A DNA stretch of 64,000 nt from Caryophanales bacterium UBA5729 (GTDB lineage Bacteria > Bacillota_I > Bacilli_A > Izemoplasmatales > Hujiaoplasmataceae), in the NCBI GenBank assembly GCA_002419505.1, contig DIGF01000012.1, positions 186,001-250,000 on the forward strand. Direction: 5' to 3'. The position numbers and the translations under genes are program-made. Shown piece after piece: positions 26,340 through 33,114 of the stretch. Each line of letters begins with the position of its first letter. Position 1 is the first letter of the stretch. Under the pieces are notes generated by a model. It searched no databases, was not told the origin of the DNA, and was given only the letters and a program-made list of their open reading frames with translations.

Positions 26340-27419
26340 TTATTTTGCTTGATTCAAGAAACTCAGCATTTGAGCCTTTGTTACTTCACGTTTATTTAAT
26401 CGGTATTTTTTATTGCGTAAATCTGAAAACATCTGGTATAACTGTATTCCATTTGTGTAGCAATAGTTATAGATAATTACTTTAGTAGAAACTTCTGCAA
26501 ATTCACCAAGGTATACTGCATTAGGATACACTTCAAAGTCAATAGTATAATGTTGCTTTTGAATATTTGCAAAATCAATTAGTAAGTTGGGGAGGAGCAT
26601 ACGCCATTCATTCTCATAAGACCATGCCTTTTTTTTGGTAAACACAATTGTGTCTGACATGATCTTTAAATTCTCAGGAGTGTACAGATTAACATTGTTC
26701 TCTTTATATTTTTTCAACAAATCTAGATATGTAGTATTGAAATCGCTCATTCCATTTAATGCTACTTCAAGTGAGTTTTTCAATAATTCAGTTCCGTCGT
26801 ATTTTGAGTTTTTATAGATTACTTTGTATATTCCATACTGAGAATAATCTTGCTGATTAAAGTTTTCTAGTGAATCCGATAATACAGGGAACTGCTTAAG
26901 AAGTTCTAAGCTAATATCCTTTACGAATTGATTGTGATAATCTTTAACAGTAATTAGATCCTTATAAAAGTATTCCAATGAAAATCCTTTACCATTATCT
27001 GCATAATGGGCCCACATAACTTCATTATCCACTTTCTCAGAAAAACAAGCTACTATGAAAAGTTGTCTCAAAAATTTCTGATTTGATTCATATAGATCTT
27101 TAATCCAATATTCAGAAATCTTGTATGGGTTTTTGGTATTTAATCCAATACTTTTGGCGTATTCATTTAAAATATCGGTAGAAAAGTTTTCAACAAAAAA
27201 TTTAGAAAGTTTTTCAATATCAACTACAAAACTAGTATCATATGGATCATTGAATGCATCTGGTCTAGTTAGAGTTATCTTGTTTTCTAGAAGTTGCTTG
27301 ATAGTGTAGTTATTAATTGGTCGATACCGAAAGAGAGTCATTTTTTCATTGATTGTGATTAAATGAGAGTCGAGTTTATCCTTTTTTGTAATGGTAATAT
27401 TGTAGTTTTTCTTAGCCAT
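26340..27419 (-). CDS. DUF2971 protein
   Basis: 359 aa. FRYRPINNYTIKQLLENK, TRPDAFNDPYD and FSEKVDNEVMWAHYADNG are the hallmark motifs of DUF2971 (start, FNDP, MWxHYA). The family is frequent in mobile elements and linked to defence, but its activity is not established. It lies between the packaging promoter and DUF1643, outside the usual phage gene order, and so is probably a moron. Confidence 0.8.
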   Translation of the reverse strand: MAKKNYNITITKKDKLDSHLITINEKMTLFRYRPINNYTIKQLLENKITLTRPDAFNDPYDTSFVVDIEKLSKFFVENFSTDILNEYAKSIGLNTKNPYKISEYWIKDLYESNQKFLRQLFIVACFSEKVDNEVMWAHYADNGKGFSLEYFYKDLITVKDYHNQFVKDISLELLKQFPVLSDSLENFNQQDYSQYGIYKVIYKNSKYDGTELLKNSLEVALNGMSDFNTTYLDLLKKYKENNVNLYTPENLKIMSDTIVFTKKKAWSYENEWRMLLPNLLIDFANIQKQHYTIDFEVYPNAVYLGEFAEVSTKVIIYNYCYTNGIQLYQMFSDLRNKKYRLNKREVTKAQMLSFLNQAK

Positions 27420-27473
27420 CTACTATTTTTCACCAACCTTTTTCAGTATTTCAAAAAAACTTGCTTCCGTTTT

Positions 27474-28079
27474 TTAATTGCCACCCTGTACGGTACCATC
27501 ATCTGTATAACAACTTGTGGTAGGGGGGATACCAATTTGATCTCTATAACTATCATTGTATTTCATTACACCTTTTATGGCTCTACCATGAGCGAAATTA
27601 TTATTTTTATCATAGGTTATAAATAGGTTATCTGATGTAGATAGTTTTTCAAGAATACAACAGAAATCTTTTGTAAATGCCTTGCTATATTTCGTTTTTG
27701 AGTTTCTACCGTAAAAAAGGACGACTCTTAATTTATTAGAAAAAGCTTCATTCAAAATTGAAACCATGAAACTAACATCCATTTCATTAATTTCATTGTT
27801 CTTAAATCCATCAGTTTTCATTATTGGACTGAAATTGGTCAAATAATATCCTTTATAATCTCTCCATAAATCTTCACTTAGGATATTTATAAGGTTTACA
27901 TTTGTGTTATCAAGTCTTGTTCCGTCCGCTTTTGAGGGATTAATACCTACAGCTACAAAGAATTTACCTTCTCTATCTAAACTAATTCTTTGAAGTGGCT
28001 TTTTTGATGAATCTTTCCATGTAATAAACTCAATTTGAGTTTCTGTTTTAGAAAATCCAATAACCTTATCTTCGAACAT
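27474..28079 (-). CDS. DUF1643 protein
   Basis: 201 aa. FVAVGINPSKADGTRLDNTN, then YYLTNFSPIMKTDGF and VVLFYGRNSK fit DUF1643 (NPS.AD..D.T, N.....T). Function unknown. It lies next to the DUF2971 gene on the same strand, 54 bp away, suggesting one moron unit. Confidence 0.75.
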   Translation of the reverse strand: MFEDKVIGFSKTETQIEFITWKDSSKKPLQRISLDREGKFFVAVGINPSKADGTRLDNTNVNLINILSEDLWRDYKGYYLTNFSPIMKTDGFKNNEINEMDVSFMVSILNEAFSNKLRVVLFYGRNSKTKYSKAFTKDFCCILEKLSTSDNLFITYDKNNNFAHGRAIKGVMKYNDSYRDQIGIPPTTSCYTDDGTVQGGN

Positions 28080-28122
28080 AAATATACCTCTTTTATAAAC
28101 ATTATATCAAACAATGCTTATT

Positions 28123-28419
28123 TTACTGAGGTTTTTTAGGATTGATTGGATTTCCATCTTTATCGAATCTATCTTCTTTACTAAAGCGCTTGTGCTCTTT
28201 GTTGTGACAATCCCTACAGAGTAGTTCTAAGTTGTCTTGATTTAGACTAATAGATGTATCATTTACATTATCGATTGAAAGTCTCACCTTATGGTGAACT
28301 TCAATACCGATTGCTCCACATCGCTCACATAGACTATCAACTGTCATTATCTTTAACTCTCGAGCAGTTCTCCATGAGTCCGACTTATAAAAATTATGCA
28401 GAACCTTTGGCTTTTTCAT
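28123..28419 (-). CDS. HNH endonuclease (packaging-associated)
   Basis: 98 aa from ATG 28419 (MKKPKVLHNFYKSDSWR), which overlaps the last codons of metK in another frame. CERCG, EVHHKVRL and LELLCRDCHNKEH make a complete HNH site with two CxxC zinc pairs. Phage HNH proteins near terminase genes assist DNA packaging cleavage. Here metK has been placed directly before it. Confidence 0.85.
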   Translation of the reverse strand: MKKPKVLHNFYKSDSWRTARELKIMTVDSLCERCGAIGIEVHHKVRLSIDNVNDTSISLNQDNLELLCRDCHNKEHKRFSKEDRFDKDGNPINPKKPQ

Positions 28420-29533
28420 ATGCAACCTTAAGCTCAGCTGCTTTTGCTTCAACATGTTCCCAACGAACAGGTAAATCTTCTCTGCCCATGTGTCCATACT
28501 TTGCAAGCTCCTGGAATTTCACATTTTCAAATTCTAATTCTTTACGAATGTTTCCAGGAGTGAAATCAAAGTGTTGATTCACCAAATCAAACAATTGATC
28601 ATCTGATAGTTTACCAGTACCAAAGGAATCAATTGACACTGCCACTGGATTTGCTACACCGATGGAATAGGACACACAGACTTCGCACGTGTCGGCCAAT
28701 TCTGCCTCCACAAGGGCTTTTGCTACGAATCTGGCATAATAACTCGCACTGCGGTCAACCTTGCTTACGTCCTTGCCAGAAAAGGCTCCACCACCATGTT
28801 TTGCATAACCTCCATAGGTGTCTACAATAATCTTTCTACCAGTTAACCCAGAATCTCCATAAGATCCACCGATGACAAATGCTCCAGTTGGATTGATTAA
28901 AATATTGATACCACTTAGGTCTTTACCTATCAGTGGTTTAAGTACTTCTTCGATAATGATTTCTTTTGCTAATAACAATGATGCTTCTGGTCTAGTTTGA
29001 GCAGAAACAATAATTGTATCGTATGCGAATGGTTGTCCATCTACATACCTTACAGATACTTGACATTTACCATCTGGACCAAAGATGTAATTATACTTAG
29101 CTTTTCTAAGTGTATCTATTTCTTTGGATATTTCATGCGCAACCATAATCGGTAGTGGCATGAGTTCTGGTGTTTCATTACATGCAAATCCATACATCAT
29201 CCCCTGATCACCAGCACCTTGTTGATGATCTAGGGTTTCATTAACACCTTGTGCAATGTCTGGAGATTGTTTGGATATCTTTTCTAATATACAAAACTCT
29301 TCCATGTACCCTATTTCTTTGAGTACTCGTTTTGCGATATCTGAGAATTGAACGCTTGCAGTAGTTGTCACCTCACCAAAGATAACGACTAAGTCATCCT
29401 TGATTGCTGTTTCAACTGCTACTCTTGCTGCCTGGTCTTGTTCCAGGATTGCGTCAAGTATCGCATCACTGATTTGGTCACAGATTTTATCCGGATGTCC
29501 ACTAAAGACTGATTCGCTTGTTATGATTTTCAT
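28394..29533 (-). CDS. metK: S-adenosylmethionine synthetase
   Basis: 379 aa, full length. It has the GHPDK motif (SVFSGHPDKICDQISDAI), GAGDQGMMYGFA and the P-loop GGGAFSGKDVSKVDRSA, so all active-site motifs are intact. It makes S-adenosylmethionine from methionine and ATP. Inside a prophage late/early boundary this is unusual; it lies about 1.3 kb after a ParB-methylase gene and near a double adenine methylase, so it may support phage DNA methylation. A terminator stands just before its start. Confidence 0.93.
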   Translation of the reverse strand: MKIITSESVFSGHPDKICDQISDAILDAILEQDQAARVAVETAIKDDLVVIFGEVTTTASVQFSDIAKRVLKEIGYMEEFCILEKISKQSPDIAQGVNETLDHQQGAGDQGMMYGFACNETPELMPLPIMVAHEISKEIDTLRKAKYNYIFGPDGKCQVSVRYVDGQPFAYDTIIVSAQTRPEASLLLAKEIIIEEVLKPLIGKDLSGINILINPTGAFVIGGSYGDSGLTGRKIIVDTYGGYAKHGGGAFSGKDVSKVDRSASYYARFVAKALVEAELADTCEVCVSYSIGVANPVAVSIDSFGTGKLSDDQLFDLVNQHFDFTPGNIRKELEFENVKFQELAKYGHMGREDLPVRWEHVEAKAAELKVAYEKAKGSA

Positions 29534-29558
29534 GTTGTCCTCTTTCTAGCAAGAAAAA

Positions 29559-29576
29559 GGAAGCTGATGAGCTTCC
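29559..29576 (-). terminator. Terminator upstream of metK
   Basis: Minus strand GGAAGCT-CATC-AGCTTCC followed by TTTTTC. Ends the transcript of the 29601-29897 gene, so metK must have its own promoter or depend on readthrough. Confidence 0.8.
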
Positions 29577-29600
29577 CTAGTTTGCTTTGAATGTTATTAC

Positions 29601-29897
29601 CTATTTAAGTGCTGCTTTTGGTAAATAAGCTGTATATCTTGCATAATGATATCCTTCGCTTTCAACCAGGATACCAAAATCGTGTGAATCGGATGTTACA
29701 AAGATACAGTGGAACACTTCATCTTGGTCACAATACATGTGTTCAAGATTCTCTTTGATAAAATCATAGTCATTGAGTGGATCTTTGATGAAACATTCGA
29801 ATAGGTCTTTATCAATGATGACTTGTTTTTCAATGAGAAATTCATCATGTGGTATCAGTTCTGATGAGGTTGCTTTGCGTATAAAATTTGTTTTCAT
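29601..29897 (-). CDS. DUF6329-like small phage protein
   Basis: 98 aa. The C-terminal GILVESEGYHYARYTAYLPK is the recognisable block of a small family found in Firmicutes phages and elements. Acidic, soluble, function unknown. It follows the papain-fold gene by 11 bp. Confidence 0.55.
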   Translation of the reverse strand: MKTNFIRKATSSELIPHDEFLIEKQVIIDKDLFECFIKDPLNDYDFIKENLEHMYCDQDEVFHCIFVTSDSHDFGILVESEGYHYARYTAYLPKAALK

Positions 29898-29908
29898 GTT
29901 TTTATCCT

Positions 29909-30310
29909 TTAGTCAATCTTCCATGCTGTATAGACGCTTCTGTATGTGCAGTCCCAAGTATCCATGATAACGCCATCTTTACATACTGTAACATGTCCAG
30001 TCATTTTTAGGATGTAAGTTCCTTCTGGATGTAAACCAGTAAAATCAGAACCTTTGATTCTTGGTTCACCTTTTACTGCTTTGAATATGAGTCTAGGTTT
30101 TCCTTCAAAATACTTGTATAAGAACTCAGTATCTTTGTAGCTCTTAAACTTCCAATCTCGTTTGAGTTGATTCAGTTCACGTCTGCATTCCATATAATCT
30201 TTGTTTAAAGCGGTGCTAACTGCTCTAACGACACAGTCTGTTGTTTTGATCCCTTTAGGATGCGCATTGTATTCAATAAACATTACTTTGCCCATCCTTT
30301 GTTGAACCAT
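29909..30310 (-). CDS. Papain-fold cysteine peptidase-like phage protein
   Basis: 133 aa; a start at MGKVMFIEYN (codon 6) is also possible. TTDCVVRAVSTALN places a candidate catalytic Cys on an N-terminal helix, and TGHVTVCKDGVIMDTWDCT provides the His and a downstream Asp/Asn-type position. The pattern is that of papain-like fold proteins common in Firmicutes phage early regions. Target unknown; not a typical endolysin. Confidence 0.5.
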   Translation of the reverse strand: MVQQRMGKVMFIEYNAHPKGIKTTDCVVRAVSTALNKDYMECRRELNQLKRDWKFKSYKDTEFLYKYFEGKPRLIFKAVKGEPRIKGSDFTGLHPEGTYILKMTGHVTVCKDGVIMDTWDCTYRSVYTAWKID

Positions 30311-30711
30311 TTCACTAGTTCTCTGGATGAGTCTGTTTGAAAGACTGGTTTTTCAAATCCATCAAGTCTTTCGAATACTGTGTATCTTGAATCGTTCCAC
30401 ACACAATCGATTTGAACCACAAAGAGGTTATTGTTGCTATCAATGTCTGCAATTCTGAAATCATCATAAAGTGGACCGTTAAGTGGGCAGTTGTTTTTGA
30501 ACCAGACATAACTAGTTTCAAGGTCAACCTTTCCTCCTGTTTTGATTTGCTTGATGATGTTTCCCATCTTCTTTGTTTTGTTTGCTAGACTTGAATCTCT
30601 ACAAAACCAATCGAACCACCCAGCTTCAATTTGAGCTTTGCTATCAGTCTTATCAAATTCACCTGTATTAAATCTTTGAATCCATTCTGATAACTTGATT
30701 TGTTTATCCAT
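30283..30711 (-). CDS. Hypothetical phage protein
   Basis: 142 aa. Features are a charged N-terminus (WIQRFNTGEFDKTDSKAQIEAGWFDWFC) and a beta-rich C-terminus (FRIADIDSNNNLFVVQI). Homologous-looking proteins occur in Firmicutes elements; function unknown. It is first in a transcript from the conserved promoter at 30746-30776 and overlaps the next gene by 28 bp. Confidence 0.55.
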   Translation of the reverse strand: MDKQIKLSEWIQRFNTGEFDKTDSKAQIEAGWFDWFCRDSSLANKTKKMGNIIKQIKTGGKVDLETSYVWFKNNCPLNGPLYDDFRIADIDSNNNLFVVQIDCVWNDSRYTVFERLDGFEKPVFQTDSSRELVKWFNKGWAK

Positions 30712-30745
30712 TTTGTGACCTACTTTCTACCTTTTGGTATATATA

Positions 30746-30776
30746 TATATATCACTCTAAAGACCTTTTATATCAA
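30746..30776 (-). promoter_or_regulatory. Conserved phage promoter, copy 2
   Basis: Minus strand: TTGATA (30771-30776), 19 bp ending in TTTAGAGTGA (30752-30761), then TATATA (30746-30751) within a longer TA run. Same layout as copies at 26269 and 44773. Precedes the gene starting at 30711. Confidence 0.65.
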
Positions 30777-30799
30777 GTCATTTCGACACTAAATGCTCA

Positions 30800-32011
30800 C
30801 TATAGTGATAAATTTTGAAAGTCATTAATCGTATCCAGTGATATCTTCTTACCCTTACGGATCAGATAGCAGTTTTCACTTGATCCTTTATGTCTGATGT
30901 ATCTTTTCACAATGACATCAACAAACCTTTCATCTAGCTCCATTAGGTATGCTTTTCTTTGAAGCTGATCTGATGCGATCATTGTTGATCCTGAACCACC
31001 AAACAAATCTAAGACATGCTCATTTACTCTTGATGAGTTCGCTATTGCTCTACCACATAGTTCTAGTGGTTTCATCGTTGGATGAACATCATTCCGTTTT
31101 GGTTTGTTGTATTCCCAGATAGTATCCTGTGTGCGGTCATCAATAAAGTAATGAGCTGCACCTTCTTTCCATCCATAAAGAATAGGCTCGTGTCGCCAGT
31201 GATAGTCTTGTCTACCTAATACCAACGCATTTTTAACCCAGATCAATTGTTCTGCGTATTTGAACCCAGCTTCTAGATATGCAAGTAAAAAATTCTTCAG
31301 CTCAGTCGCAGCGTGACAAACATAGATTGCTCCACCTTCTTTGGTTGCTTCAAACATGTTTGTAAAAGCATCTAATAAAAAAAGATAGAAGCTATTGTCT
31401 TCCATCTTGTCATTCTTAATCTTTCCAGCTGAACCTTCATAGTCCACATTGTATGGTGGATCCGTGAAGATCATATCGATTTTTTGTCCTTCCAGGAGTT
31501 TGTGAACATCTTGTTTCTTAGTGGAATCGCCACACATGACTTTATGATTACCTAAATGATAGATATCCCCAAGTTCAGAGTAAGGTGTTTCACTGATTTC
31601 ATCCGAAGGGTCAAAGTCATCATCACTTGCATTATCTGGAACATCTGAGTGTAAATCTTCAAATCCGAATTGAAGCATGTCCATATCGATATGTTCAAGT
31701 TCCTCTTCAAGCTTGCTAAAGTCCCATGTCGCAAGTTCTGCTGTCTTGTTATCTGCCAAACGAAAGGCCTTGATTTGCCCTTCTGTGAGGTCATCAGCAA
31801 CAATACAAGGAACAGTTGCTAATCCAAGTTTGAGGCTTGCTTTGAGCCTAGTGTGGCCAGCAATAATAACCAGATCCTTGGTAATCACAATCGGAACCTT
31901 GAATCCAAACTCTTTGATACTATTGGCTACAGCATCAACTGCAGCATCATTATTTCTTGGGTTGTTTTCGTATATTGACAACTCCGAGGGTTTCTTCATC
32001 ACTATGTTCAT
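30800..32011 (-). CDS. ParB-like domain fused to DNA methyltransferase
   Basis: 403 aa. The N-terminal ParB/sulfiredoxin-like domain has ENNPRNND and AGHTRLKASLKLG. The methylase has FTDPPYNVDY (motif IV) before VLDLFGGSGSTMIAS (motif I), an N4-cytosine/N6-adenine class beta order. Phage enzymes of this form protect DNA or mark packaging sites. Overlaps the next gene upstream by 62 bp. Confidence 0.9.
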   Translation of the reverse strand: MNIVMKKPSELSIYENNPRNNDAAVDAVANSIKEFGFKVPIVITKDLVIIAGHTRLKASLKLGLATVPCIVADDLTEGQIKAFRLADNKTAELATWDFSKLEEELEHIDMDMLQFGFEDLHSDVPDNASDDDFDPSDEISETPYSELGDIYHLGNHKVMCGDSTKKQDVHKLLEGQKIDMIFTDPPYNVDYEGSAGKIKNDKMEDNSFYLFLLDAFTNMFEATKEGGAIYVCHAATELKNFLLAYLEAGFKYAEQLIWVKNALVLGRQDYHWRHEPILYGWKEGAAHYFIDDRTQDTIWEYNKPKRNDVHPTMKPLELCGRAIANSSRVNEHVLDLFGGSGSTMIASDQLQRKAYLMELDERFVDVIVKRYIRHKGSSENCYLIRKGKKISLDTINDFQNLSL

Positions 32012-32468
32012 TAATCCAGGTTTCCTCGCCTTTTTCTATGCGTTTTAGCATGATGTCTATTTCTTCTTTACGTTCGTTGAACTCACGTCCGAATTTGATA
32101 ATTAATAAGTATTTGAGTGCATTAAAATCGGGGAGTGATTTCTTCTTGGTTTTCACAAGACGTTTTTTCGTTCCCGATGATGTTTCTTCAATGATGGTTT
32201 GTACTTCCTCATATTCCATACCAACAGCTCGTTGAAAGAGTGCATCCATGAGTTTATACTTCAGTTCATCATCGCCATTAATAAATGCTTGATTTAACCT
32301 GGGATGAGAACGTTTCAATTTGATAAGAGTGTTCTCACTTACGTTCATGGCTTTGGCGATATCCTTTTGGATAATCCGCCTTGCTACCATGTCTTGAATA
32401 CTTTTTATTCGTTCATCAAGTACTCCATCAGCCTCCCATTGCTGATATGTATCCAGTACCTTTGGCAC
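31950..32468 (-). CDS. HTH phage protein, small-terminase-like
   Basis: 172 aa from GTG 32468. RRIIQKDIAKAMNVSENTLIKLKRSHP is a helix-turn-helix (shown here in part) followed by a YKLMDALFQRAVGMEYEE segment seen in phage regulators and small-terminase-like proteins. It lies before the ParB-methylase and after iteron array A and a terminator. Function is only inferred from DNA-binding shape. Confidence 0.55.
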   Translation of the reverse strand: MPKVLDTYQQWEADGVLDERIKSIQDMVARRIIQKDIAKAMNVSENTLIKLKRSHPRLNQAFINGDDELKYKLMDALFQRAVGMEYEEVQTIIEETSSGTKKRLVKTKKKSLPDFNALKYLLIIKFGREFNERKEEIDIMLKRIEKGEETWINEHSDEETLGVVNIRKQPKK

Positions 32469-32557
32469 ATCGATTCCAACCTTTCAGGGTTCAGTAAATT
32501 TATCAAAAACTGAAGTTATCCAAGGGTTGAATACTACATTTTTTTCTGCAAAAGAAA

Positions 32558-32583
32558 AGAAACTCCCATATTTGAGAGTTTCT
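32558..32583 (-). terminator. Terminator of the defence island transcript
   Basis: Stem AGAAACTC / GAGTTTCT with a 10-nt loop, followed on the minus strand by TTTCTTTT. Would end transcripts from the TrlF and restriction genes before the 31950-32468 gene. Confidence 0.7.
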
Positions 32584-32652
32584 ATCTTCTAGGCCTTATT
32601 GAAAGCCAGTATTCCACGCTATTTGTAGTATATGCAATAAGTCAATTTTTGT

Positions 32653-32671
32653 CTACATGCCAGTGGCACAA
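32653..32671. repeat. 19-bp inverted repeat, arm 1
   Basis: CTACATGCCAGTGGCACAA; its exact reverse complement is at 44430-44448. The centre TGCCAGTGGCA is itself palindromic, suggesting a protein-binding site. Confidence 0.6.
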
Positions 32672-32713
32672 TAATTCATTAAAACCTTGGTTTCCCTCGA
32701 TTTTTACCCTATC

Positions 32714-32801
32714 ACTTGATAACCACTTGCCGACCACTTGAACGCTAGTTGTTGCTTAATTGACAACCACTTGGCGTTACTGTTCACAAGTATTATCGGT
32801 A
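32714..32801. repeat. Iteron array A: seven 11-bp units plus conserved tail
   Basis: Units start at 32714, 32725, 32736, 32747, 32758, 32769 and 32780; most begin ACTTG (ACTTGATAACC, ACTTGCCGACC, ACTTGAACGCT). The last is CTGTTCACAAG, followed by TATTATCGGTA. The same seven-unit plan is at 41220-41307. One unit per helical turn implies cooperative protein binding on one face. Confidence 0.8.
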
Positions 32802-32832
32802 GCAACAATGATTTTTACTTTTTTATTCTCGA

Positions 32833-33114
32833 TTAATTCCCTTGAACGTTTTGAGTTTTTATAAAATCAGCCAACTCAATTACTTTAAGGTTGTAATCAG
32901 CAACTAGAGCAGTTAATAGATTAACCAATTCATTTTCAGCCTCTGATGGATCATTTATTGTGTTTTTTAATGCTATCTCTTCTTTTAGATTCAAGCTGAG
33001 TAAAAGTTCAATGAATTTAGAAAATGTTATAGATTCATCCATTTTGTATACTTCAATTATTTCTTGATTCACAATTGCAATTCCTTCGGCTACTCTAGAT
33101 ATTATTATTTCCAT
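32833..33114 (-). CDS. Small protein paired with TrlF-like ATPase
   Basis: 93 aa, acidic and helical (KFIELLLSLNLKEEIALKN). Overlaps the 3' end of the TrlF-like gene by 20 bp, so the two are made together. No family recognised. Could be an accessory subunit or antidote for the ATPase. Confidence 0.5.
   Translation of the reverse strand: MEIIISRVAEGIAIVNQEIIEVYKMDESITFSKFIELLLSLNLKEEIALKNTINDPSEAENELVNLLTALVADYNLKVIELADFIKTQNVQGN

Larger units (their letters stand above)
32469..32832. other. Control region with iteron array A
   Basis: Contains a terminator (32558-32583), one arm of a 19-bp inverted repeat (32653-32671) and seven 11-bp phased units (32714-32790). No coding potential seen. Confidence 0.7.

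Noticed and set aside
29909..30310. Endolysin candidate
   Set aside because: The Cys/His pattern is papain-like but the position is early, and no wall-binding or CHAP/NlpC features are seen.
30738..30752. TA-dinucleotide tract as a microsatellite
   Set aside because: It is the extended -10 region of the conserved promoter motif; not treated as an independent repeat.
32714..32801. Possible CRISPR array
   Set aside because: Units are 11 bp with no spacers and no cas genes nearby; better described as phased binding sites.
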